From Caulobacter sp. (GTDB lineage: Bacteria; Pseudomonadota; Alphaproteobacteria; Caulobacterales; Caulobacteraceae), in contig JAUXTQ010000042.1 in assembly GCA_030678995.1 (NCBI GenBank), positions 1-64,000 on the forward strand: DNA of 64,000 bases, written 5' to 3'. Made by a program: the position numbers and the translations under genes. The notes below the pieces were generated by a model that worked only from the letters and a program-made list of their open reading frames with translations, had not been told where the DNA came from and searched no databases. Below, piece by piece: positions 42,310-49,508 of the stretch; the first letter of the stretch is position 1, and each line of letters begins with the position of its first letter.

Positions 42310-43034
42310 AGGTGCTCCAGCCGGCGCGCGCCGCGCAGGAAGCGCATGAACGGGATCGGCCGGGAGCCGCCCTGCAGCCGCTCGGCCACCTCGGCGACCA
42401 CGAAGCGGGTGATGTTGGGCAGGTCCAGCGCCAGGGCCTCGTCCAGGTCGACCCATTCGATCTCGTCCAGCTCGCCGCAGTCGGGCCGCCGCTCCAGGCT
42501 GAGCAGCGACTCGGCCTCGGCCATGAAGAAGCGGGCGTCGAACCGGCGCGGACGATAGGGCGGGGTGATAGCCCGGGCGACGAAGTCCAGCGCCGCCAGA
42601 TCGGGCAGGGCGCCGGCCTCGAGGAACTCGCGCCAGCCGCCGACGCCGGGCCGCGGCGGCGCGGCCTTGGCCAGCAACAGCCCGGCCTCCTCGAAGGTCT
42701 CGCGGATCGCCGCCAACGCCAGGGCGCGGGGCAGCTGCGGGCTGGCGTGGCGGGCGGTCAGCGCCAGGCGGGCCTCCACGTCGGGATTGAGGTCGTTGGC
42801 CGAGGGGGCGGTGAAGTCGCCCCGGTCGATCCGCCCGCCGGGAAACACCCACTTGTCCGGCATGAAGGCGTGGCCGCGGTTGCGCCGGCCCATCAGCAGC
42901 CGGGGCTCTTTCGCGTCGCGCCGCACGATGATCAGGGTCGCGGCATGGCGCGGCTTGACCAGCTTGTGGCCGCCCTCGCGCAGGGCGCCGTCGCTGCGCG
43001 GATCATAGCTGGGGTCGAGAACGGGTCCGGTCAT
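42306..43034 (-). CDS. Nudix hydrolase (NUDT19-like), first of a tandem pair
   Basis: This 242-residue protein has the same plan as its neighbour: KPRHAATLIIVRRDAKEPRLLMGRRNRGHAFMPDKWVFPGGRIDRGDFTAP, an insertion of about 35 residues, and AAIRETFEEAGLLLAK with the catalytic RExxEE. It also contains a central WREFLEAGALPDLAALDFVARAITPP segment missing from the shorter copy, and ends in FMRFLRGARRL. It probably hydrolyses a nucleoside diphosphate-linked compound such as CoA or acyl-CoA. The two genes look like a tandem duplication followed by divergence. Confidence 0.86.
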   Translation of the reverse strand: MTGPVLDPSYDPRSDGALREGGHKLVKPRHAATLIIVRRDAKEPRLLMGRRNRGHAFMPDKWVFPGGRIDRGDFTAPSANDLNPDVEARLALTARHASPQLPRALALAAIRETFEEAGLLLAKAAPPRPGVGGWREFLEAGALPDLAALDFVARAITPPYRPRRFDARFFMAEAESLLSLERRPDCGELDEIEWVDLDEALALDLPNITRFVVAEVAERLQGGSRPIPFMRFLRGARRLEHL

Positions 43035-43082
43035 GGCCTCAAGGATAGGCCGCTGCGGCGCGCGCGAAAGTATGACGTTGCG

Positions 43083-44099
43083 TCACTGCAGGGCCTCGGG
43101 CGGCAGCGGCTTGAGGATCAGGATCCACAGGTCGTTCTCCGGCCGCCAGTTGGTCTTGCGCACCTCGAAGCGGGTGGGGCCGATCTTTTTCACGCCGCTG
43201 GCGCAGAAGCTGACCAGATTGGACGCCGAACCCTTGTCGACCACCAGCCGGAAATCGCCGATTGGCTTGGCCCAGTTGCCGCCGGTGCGCAGGATGTAGG
43301 CGATGCGCGTCTCGGTGAAGGGCGCGTAGTCCCGGCCCTTCTTCGCTCGCTCGACAGCGGTGAGGAAGCCGGTGTCCATGCAATAGCGAGCAAGCTCAGA
43401 CGTCAACTCCCCGTAGGTCCGGAGGTCGGGCGAGCCGACCATCGTGCCCACGCTGCCCCCGACGGCCGGCCGGTAGCGATGCTCGACCACCACCTCCGTC
43501 CCCGGGGCGAAGGTCTGTTCCCAGTGGAAGGTGGTCTTGAGCACCCAGGCTGGGCTCAGATGCCGCTCCCAGCCCTTGCCGGCGTCGTATTCGTCCGGCG
43601 TGACCAGCCCCAGCGCCAGGGCCTCGTCCTGGACGGCCTTGGGCAGGGCGTCCAGCCTGGCGACCATCCCGTCGAGGTGCAGGGCAAGGGGAATGCCGTG
43701 TTTGCGCAGCCAGTCGGTGCGGTCGACGCCCCGGGCCACGGCCCGCTGCTCGACGGCCATGGTCACCGGCCTGCCGTCCACCGTGGTGCGAAAGTCGAGC
43801 AGGTTGGCCGGGTCGTCCCGATTGGGGATCGCGGTGTCGGAATAGAAGAACTCCTCCCCGCCGATGTCCGGCATCGGGAAGGCCACCCGCGTGGTCACGG
43901 GCTTGCCGGAGGTGTTGACGAACACATAGCGGACCTGGACGGCCTCCTGCGAGATAAACAGGTCTTCCGACCGCATCTCGATGGCGTCGGTCCTGGTCAG
44001 CACCAGCCCGCCGGCGGCCAGCTCGGCCGTCGAGTCATTGGCCAGCGCCGGCAGGGCCAGGGCGGCGGCCAGCAGGACGGCGAGGGCGGTAGTTTTCAT
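43083..44099 (-). CDS. DUF4424 family secreted protein
   Basis: This 338-residue protein has a signal peptide (residues 1-20, LPALANDS). The mature part matches DUF4424: NDSTAELAAGGLVLTRTDAIEMRSEDLFISQEAVQVRYVFVNTS, the middle YRPAVGGSVGT block, and C-terminal ILRTGGNWAKPIGDFRLVVDKG. The family is widespread in proteobacteria and of unknown function; a cell-envelope role is assumed from the signal peptide. A long upstream region (44100-44458) with phased repeats precedes it. Confidence 0.87.
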   Translation of the reverse strand: MKTTALAVLLAAALALPALANDSTAELAAGGLVLTRTDAIEMRSEDLFISQEAVQVRYVFVNTSGKPVTTRVAFPMPDIGGEEFFYSDTAIPNRDDPANLLDFRTTVDGRPVTMAVEQRAVARGVDRTDWLRKHGIPLALHLDGMVARLDALPKAVQDEALALGLVTPDEYDAGKGWERHLSPAWVLKTTFHWEQTFAPGTEVVVEHRYRPAVGGSVGTMVGSPDLRTYGELTSELARYCMDTGFLTAVERAKKGRDYAPFTETRIAYILRTGGNWAKPIGDFRLVVDKGSASNLVSFCASGVKKIGPTRFEVRKTNWRPENDLWILILKPLPPEALQ

Positions 44100-44458
44100 G
44101 GCGCGGGCTCCGGACGGGCGAGGCTAGCACGCTGGCAGGAGAAGGGCGGCGCCTTCACCACGGGGGCGACTGTCTCGTGTGGGCGCCGAAATGATGGCCC
44201 GGGTGGCACGGCGGGCCGGCCCGGAGAGCGGGTCGGGAGCGTCCGGGCGCCTCTCGCGCACGATGGAGGGGCCGCAAGCCCCTGTGGCGTCTTCATGAGG
44301 GTAGTATAGGGCCGTTCGGTCGAGCGGGGACGGGGATGGCCGCATTTCCCGCCGGCCGGGGCCGTCCGGCGGGGTCGGATGTCTCGAAATGTCTCGCTTT
44401 GTCTCGAGATTATAGGTCTCGCGAGTCTCGCTTTTCCCGTCGCTCTTTCCCCGGGAAT
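44100..44458. other. Long intergenic region between DUF4424 and VOC genes
   Basis: No convincing protein gene is visible in these 359 bases. They hold an AGGGGC-CGCAA-GCCCCT hairpin (about 44267-44283) and a TATACT-like element on the reverse strand near 44306. A cluster of GTCTCG repeats around a TATAAT is annotated separately. The region could be a long regulated 5' leader for DUF4424 or contain a small RNA. Confidence 0.5.
44381..44430. repeat. Phased GTCTCG direct repeats around a TATAAT element
   Basis: GTCTCG begins at 44381, 44391, 44401, 44416 and 44425; the first three are spaced exactly one DNA helical turn (10 bases). A further GTCTCG occurs near 44170. On the reverse strand the repeats read CGAGAC and surround CTATAATCT, a perfect -10 element pointing at the DUF4424 gene. 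This looks like the operator array of a transcription factor. Confidence 0.6.
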
Positions 44459-44857
44459 CTAGAGCGCTTCCGACCGCGCTTTCGACGTCTCCGCGCCCAG
44501 GTAGTTCAGCTCGATGGTGATGCCGTTGGGATCCTGCAGGAACAGCTGCTGGATAGGGGCGTTCGGCACGCCGATCTCGCGGAAGTCCGCGCCCAGCCCG
44601 GTCAGCCGGGCCTTGGCGGCCTCGAGGTCGGGGATGGCGAAGGCCACATGGTTCAGTGTCGCCTGGTCTGATCCGACCCCCTGGGCAGGGCGGCTCATCA
44701 GATGCACCACCGGCTTGTCCCCGGCATAGAGCCAGTGCCCGTCAAACGGAAAATCCGGCCGCCACCGCTCGGTCAGCCCCATCACATCGCGCCAGAAGTC
44801 GCGCGTCTGGGTGAGCAGCGGCGTGGCGATGTTGATGTGGTCGAGATCGCGGATCAT
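44459..44857 (-). CDS. VOC family protein (glyoxalase/dioxygenase-like)
   Basis: This 132-residue protein starts MIRDLDHINIATPLLTQTRDFWRDVMGL and contains WLYAGDKPVVHLM, TLNHVAFAIPDLEAAKARL and the C-terminal LFLQDPNGITIELNY. The His in DHINI, His in VVHLM/NHVAF and Glu in IELNY are the likely metal ligands. The fold is close to fosfomycin-resistance and glyoxalase I-like proteins, but the substrate is not known. ATG 44857 is preferred because the motif DHINIA begins there. It follows the OLD-like gene on the same strand, only 13 bases away. Confidence 0.83.
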   Translation of the reverse strand: MIRDLDHINIATPLLTQTRDFWRDVMGLTERWRPDFPFDGHWLYAGDKPVVHLMSRPAQGVGSDQATLNHVAFAIPDLEAAKARLTGLGADFREIGVPNAPIQQLFLQDPNGITIELNYLGAETSKARSEAL

Positions 44858-44870
44858 GTGGGGGAATAGC

Positions 44871-46955
44871 CTAACTAGTGATGATCTGATCAACAACGAT
44901 CTTCATTCCTGCGGGCTTGAACCCCGCATCACTCATTCGGGCGATAGTCAGATTTCTGAGAACTTCATATGACGCCTTGCAATTGGTCTTTGCGAACGCC
45001 TTCAGGACATCGCGTCCGCGAAAGGTGCGCCGCCACGCATCGGTAGCCAGGTCAGCTTCGAGTTTTGATCGAAGAGAACTTTCCCTTCCGACTAATATTG
45101 CGTCGGTCAACTTGTCATTTGAAGCGGCTTCCAGTTGAGAAAATGATCTCGCCATCGCCTCGCCAATGGCCTTTGCAACGTCGTTCCGCTTAGGGTCGAA
45201 GCTCAAATTGAGCGATGAAATAATTTCATTGTTTACGTATTCGGTAAGCTCGTGTCGAATCAATCCTTTAAGAGTCGACGATGCGGCTTTCCGCAACTTG
45301 TCATATATTTTCTCGGTAGTCATAGTCGTCGAAATATCCCCCAGTTCTAGCAAAACGATCTTGATAAATTCCGCTTCCAAGAGATAGTTTTCTACGTGAT
45401 ATACATCCCACTTGAATCGTGGTGACGTGACATACTCGTTCTTCTCGCTATCCTGATCTGTAATTGAATAAGTACGGAAGGGTATGGATCCGAGTTTTTG
45501 CGCGGCGTCTAACACGTCATGCAGTTCTCGGACCCTTAGTTTATTTCCGCCGGAAATTACGTTTACCTGCTCGGAGAGTTCTGGAAATAGTCGGGTCGTA
45601 AACTGAACATCAAATTCAGAATCCCCACCACCCTCGAATATAACAACCTTCTTTCCGGGGCGATATGCGGCGATGTCACCAACGAGGCTGATAAGTGCAC
45701 GCTGGGCAGCTTCGCCCATTGTAATAGGTACTATTTGCGGCGTCGATTTATCGAGAGATGCGCCGACCATATGGTAGACCGAATATTCGGGGCGGCCGAC
45801 AACTTCTCGGAGCAAAGTATCGGAGTGAGTCACCAGCCAGATTTGGTTATCGAGGGCAACGCCCAAGTGTTGGTGATAAAATTGAGGAAGCCCTCGAACT
45901 AGCCGTGGATTTAGATGTAGTTCCGGTTCGTCAATCAAAATTATAGAGTAGCAGGGTGCGGAATTTCTTATACGAAGATATCCATACAAGACCTCCTTTT
46001 CTCCGGCACTAAGTTCATTCAAGTCGTGTATGGCACCGGAAGACGTGCGAACTGGAAAGGACAGGCCGCCATCTATCGTGGGTTTTAGTCCAAGAAATTC
46101 CTTATCGGGAAAGAACGTTGAAAAGAGTTCCTTAAGCGTCTTCGTTATAGTGTTCTGACTATCAAAATCCACGCCTGCCTCTTTGGCGAGGAGTTCTTTT
46201 ATAAACGAACTCGCCATTTCGGTCTTCACGCTGCCGTACTTATTGCTATAGTTATACAGCGCGTGGTTCTTGTTTTGCTGAGTTTGAGCGGTTAGATCAA
46301 GATTTACATTTGAGACTTGTTCTCGCGTGTACATGCGTTGCGCGCCATGATAGTCGATCAGGCCAAGTCGTCCTGGAAAAAAGCTACTGAATATTATTTC
46401 GAGGGCCTTTGAAGGGGAAAAATGAATAGCCGATCCTGAGTTCCCCCATAGATGACCCGTTACCGTGTCTTGGCTTAACTCGCTGAGCATTGCAGCAAGC
46501 TGCGTCCTCGTAAGCGCGGCGACTTCAGGTTCACGGTCTCTGTACTGTGCCGCCATTGGTGCCGCACGATCAGATGACCAGCCGTACATTTCCGGAGCTA
46601 TGAGCCGCCATATCGAGTTTCTGACAAGTTCTTCGCCGTTCTGTTCGAGGTATTCGCGCTCCTTCGGGTGAAGTCGAAATATGCACTTGATCGACAGCGG
46701 CTTCGATTGATCTTGAAAGAATGTCCGGAAGGCCTCGGCATTGTTCGCAAAGTTTATTTGAAACTCTGCCATCCAATGGTGCCACTCGTTTTGCTGATAG
46801 CCGCCATATGCAGATTTCAAAAGGCGAATAGCGTCAAAAATACATGACTTCCCTGAGCCGTTTGCGCCGGCGATGACGATGGTGCTCTGAAGGTCTCTGA
46901 GAGAAAGCTCTCTGATCCCTCTGAAGTTCTTGACTTCGATTTCGTCTATGCGCAC
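44871..46955 (-). CDS. OLD-like ATPase with C-terminal TOPRIM-type domain
   Basis: This 694-residue protein has an SMC/RecF-like ATPase head: RIDEIEVKNFRGIRELSLRDLQSTIVIAGANGSGKS with Walker A GANGSGKS (about residues 33-40), an ABC-type signature LSAGEKEVL, and Walker B SIILIDEPELHLNP. The D-loop-His switch is WLVTHSD. After it comes a TOPRIM-like domain: VVIFEGGGDSEFD and, about 70 residues later, ITDQDSE, giving the E...DxD metal pattern of OLD-family nucleases. Its bases and codons are markedly AT-rich compared with all neighbours, a sign of recent transfer. No UvrD helicase partner (as in Gabija) is adjacent. GTG 46955 has AGGAGG 7 bases upstream. Confidence 0.85.
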   Translation of the reverse strand: MRIDEIEVKNFRGIRELSLRDLQSTIVIAGANGSGKSCIFDAIRLLKSAYGGYQQNEWHHWMAEFQINFANNAEAFRTFFQDQSKPLSIKCIFRLHPKEREYLEQNGEELVRNSIWRLIAPEMYGWSSDRAAPMAAQYRDREPEVAALTRTQLAAMLSELSQDTVTGHLWGNSGSAIHFSPSKALEIIFSSFFPGRLGLIDYHGAQRMYTREQVSNVNLDLTAQTQQNKNHALYNYSNKYGSVKTEMASSFIKELLAKEAGVDFDSQNTITKTLKELFSTFFPDKEFLGLKPTIDGGLSFPVRTSSGAIHDLNELSAGEKEVLYGYLRIRNSAPCYSIILIDEPELHLNPRLVRGLPQFYHQHLGVALDNQIWLVTHSDTLLREVVGRPEYSVYHMVGASLDKSTPQIVPITMGEAAQRALISLVGDIAAYRPGKKVVIFEGGGDSEFDVQFTTRLFPELSEQVNVISGGNKLRVRELHDVLDAAQKLGSIPFRTYSITDQDSEKNEYVTSPRFKWDVYHVENYLLEAEFIKIVLLELGDISTTMTTEKIYDKLRKAASSTLKGLIRHELTEYVNNEIISSLNLSFDPKRNDVAKAIGEAMARSFSQLEAASNDKLTDAILVGRESSLRSKLEADLATDAWRRTFRGRDVLKAFAKTNCKASYEVLRNLTIARMSDAGFKPAGMKIVVDQIITS

Positions 46956-46975
46956 CCGCAGCCTCCTGGGAACTC

Positions 46976-47000
46976 AGTCGCGGGAAAGGAATCCGCGACT
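46976..47000 (-). terminator. Hairpin between rnr and the OLD-like gene
   Basis: AGTCGCGG (46976-46983) pairs with CCGCGACT (46993-47000). It lies 46 bases after the rnr stop and upstream of the AT-rich gene, so it may end rnr transcription. There is no T-run. Confidence 0.4.
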
Positions 47001-47046
47001 CAGGGAGGAGTGTCGAGGAAAAACACTGCTACCGGAAGCTGATCCT

Positions 47047-49344
47047 CTACCGCCGCTTCCCTTTCCGCACACCCTTGGGCGGCCCGCCGCGCCTGGGTCC
47101 GCCGCGGCCGGGGTCGCGCCCCCGCATCCCGAGCCTCGGCCTCGGCGCGTTCGGATCGGCGGGCATCGGTTCGCTGAGCATCTCGAACAGCAGGCCGCCG
47201 GTCACCGGCGTGGCTTCCCGCAAGCGCACCTCCACCGGCATGCCCAGCGGCCAGCGCGCGCCTGAGCGTTCGCCGACCAGGGCGTGGGTGCGGTCGTCGT
47301 GGACGAAATACTCGTCCCCCAGCGACGACACCGGGATCAGCCCGTCGGCGCCCGTGTCCGTCAGGCGGATGAACAGGCCGAACCGCGTCACCCCCGTGAT
47401 CCGGCCGTGGAAGTCGCTGCCGACCTGGTCGGACAGGAAGGCGGCCACATAGCGGTCGGTGGCGTCGCGCTCGGCGGCCATGGCGCGGCGCTCGGCGAAG
47501 GTGATCCGCTCGGCGGTGTCCTTCATCTGTTTGACGTCCTGGTCGGTCAGGCCGTCGGTCCCCAGGCCCAGGGCGCGGATCAGGCCCCGGTGCACCACCA
47601 GGTCGGCATAGCGGCGGATCGGGCTGGTGAAGTGGGCATAGCGCTGCAGGTTCAGGCCGAAGTGGCCGATGTTGTCGGGGTTGTACTGGGCCTGCATCTG
47701 GGTGCGCAGGACCACCTCGTTGACGATGTCGGCGTGCGGCCCCTCGCGGGTCTCGGCCAGCAGTTTGTTGAACCGGTCGGTGCGCGGCGCCTCGCCCTTG
47801 GACCAGGGTATCTCGAGCGTCGCCAGGAAGTCGGTCAGCGCCATCAACTTCTCCGGCGATGGCGTGTCGTGGATGCGGTAGATCAGCGGCGTCTTCTTCT
47901 GCTCCAGGGTCTCGGCGGCGCAGACGTTGGCCTGGACCATCATCTCCTCGATCAGGCGGTGCGCTTCGAGCGACGCCCGCTTTGTGATCGAGGCCACATG
48001 GCCTTCCGGCGCGATGATGATCCGCCGCTCATCGCTCTCGATGCCCAGCGGCGAACGGGCCAGGCGCCCCCTCAGCATGCAGTGATAGGCCGACCAGAGC
48101 GGCCGCAGGATGCCCTCGGCGATCGGCCCGGTCTTGTCGTCGGGATTGCCGTCGATGGCCATCTGGGCCTGCTCGTAGCTGAGCTTGGCCGCCGAGCGCA
48201 TCAGGCCGCGCACGAACCGGTGGCTCTGCTTGCGGCCGTCCTTGTTGAACACCATCCGCACGGCCATGGTCGCGCGGTTCTCCCCCTCGCGCAGGGAGCA
48301 GAGGCCGTTGCTCAGCACCTCCGGCAGCATCGCCTCGACCCGGTCGGGGAAGTAGACGCTGTTGGACTTGTCGCGGGCGACGACATCCAGCGCGGTGCCC
48401 GGGCGGACGTAGGCGGCGACATCGGCGATGGCCACCCAGACGATCCAGCCGCCGGCGTTGCGCGCTTCCGGATCGGGATGGGCGAAGACGGCGTCGTCGT
48501 GGTCGCGGGCGTCGGCCGGGTCGATGGTGATGAACGGCAGGTCGCGCAGGTCTTCGCGGCCGGCCAGCGTCGGCGGCTGGGCGGCCTCGGCCTCCGCCTC
48601 GGCTTCAGGCGAGAAGCCGGTGGGAATGCCGTGGCTGTGGATGGCTATGAGAGATGCCGCGCGGGGCTCGTCCTCGCGGCCGACCACCTCGACCAGCTTG
48701 CCGTGCTTGGGGCCGTAGCGCTGGTGCTGGGCGCCGACCGTGGCCAGCACCAGATCGCCGTCCTTGACCTTCTCGCCGTCGGCGTAGGCCAGGACCAGGA
48801 TTTCCTTGGACTTGCGGTCCACCGGCTCGACCCGGATCTCGCGGTTGGACTTGCGGATGACGCCCAGGATGCGGTGAGCGCTCTGGCCCAGCCGCTTGAT
48901 CAGCCGCGCCTCGAACTCGCCGGTCTCCAGGCGATCGAAGTGCACCAGCACCCGGTCGCCCATGCCCGGGGCGCCGGCCACGGCCTCGCCGCGGGCGGGG
49001 GCCAGCCGGGCCATCGGCGCATCCTCGCCGGCCTTGACCAGCCGCACATAGAGCTCGCCGTCGGCATCGCGCTCGACCACGTCGGCCACGCCCACCGGGG
49101 GCAGGGCGCCGGCCTCGGCGAAGCCCTTGCGACCCCGCTTGCCCAGCGCGCCCTCGTCTTCCAACTTGCGCAGCATGTCGCGCAGGGCCCGCCGGCCCTC
49201 GCCCTTGAGCCCGAAGGCCCGGGCGATGTCGCCCTTGTCCTGCTCCCCGGCGGTGCGCAGGTATTTGATCAGCGTGTCACGGTCGGGCAGCCCCGGCGGC
49301 GGTCGCTGGGTCTTCGGCGGTCTGGACGGGGGAGGCTTGGCCAT
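47047..49344 (-). CDS. rnr: Ribonuclease R
   Basis: This 765-residue 3'-5' exoribonuclease degrades structured RNA. An N-terminal winged-helix-like region (IKYLRTAGEQDKGDIARAFGLKGEGRRALRDML) precedes cold-shock domains. The RNB catalytic domain has DLPFITIDPADARDHDDAVFAHPD, with the metal-binding aspartates, and HFTSPIRRYADLVVHR. An S1 domain (FHGRITGVTRFGLFIRLTDTGADGLIPVSSL) and an Arg/Gly-rich tail follow. ATG 49344 is taken because the conserved region starts shortly after it; the frame runs on far upstream across the topA gene as a GC artefact. It lies downstream of topA on the same strand. Confidence 0.95.
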   Translation of the reverse strand: MAKPPPSRPPKTQRPPPGLPDRDTLIKYLRTAGEQDKGDIARAFGLKGEGRRALRDMLRKLEDEGALGKRGRKGFAEAGALPPVGVADVVERDADGELYVRLVKAGEDAPMARLAPARGEAVAGAPGMGDRVLVHFDRLETGEFEARLIKRLGQSAHRILGVIRKSNREIRVEPVDRKSKEILVLAYADGEKVKDGDLVLATVGAQHQRYGPKHGKLVEVVGREDEPRAASLIAIHSHGIPTGFSPEAEAEAEAAQPPTLAGREDLRDLPFITIDPADARDHDDAVFAHPDPEARNAGGWIVWVAIADVAAYVRPGTALDVVARDKSNSVYFPDRVEAMLPEVLSNGLCSLREGENRATMAVRMVFNKDGRKQSHRFVRGLMRSAAKLSYEQAQMAIDGNPDDKTGPIAEGILRPLWSAYHCMLRGRLARSPLGIESDERRIIIAPEGHVASITKRASLEAHRLIEEMMVQANVCAAETLEQKKTPLIYRIHDTPSPEKLMALTDFLATLEIPWSKGEAPRTDRFNKLLAETREGPHADIVNEVVLRTQMQAQYNPDNIGHFGLNLQRYAHFTSPIRRYADLVVHRGLIRALGLGTDGLTDQDVKQMKDTAERITFAERRAMAAERDATDRYVAAFLSDQVGSDFHGRITGVTRFGLFIRLTDTGADGLIPVSSLGDEYFVHDDRTHALVGERSGARWPLGMPVEVRLREATPVTGGLLFEMLSEPMPADPNAPRPRLGMRGRDPGRGGPRRGGPPKGVRKGKRR

Positions 49345-49388
49345 GGGACTGGGATAACGCGCGGGAAGGAGGAGCGTAAGCCCAAGAT

Positions 49389-49502
49389 CCTCCCCATCGG
49401 GGGAGGTGGACCGGCGAAGCCGGGAGGGTGGGGGTCCGCTCAGGTCTAGGGTGACCCCCTCAGTCCGCTTCGCGGACAGCTCCCCCGAAGGGGAGCATCC
49501 AG
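49389..49502. repeat. CTCCCC/GGGGAG palindromic cluster
   Basis: The cluster opens with CTCCCCATCGGGGGAGGTGG (identical in its first half to the element at 12844) and ends with CTCCCCCGAAGGGGAG. Between are GGGTCCGCTCAGG-type blocks and CCGCTTCGCGG. It separates topA from rnr on the same strand and may partly uncouple them. Confidence 0.85.
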
Positions 49503-49508
49503 ATCGCG

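Noticed and set aside
44871..46955. Assignment of the OLD-like gene as Gabija GajA.
   Set aside because: Gabija requires an adjacent UvrD-like GajB helicase gene; the neighbours are rnr and a VOC protein.
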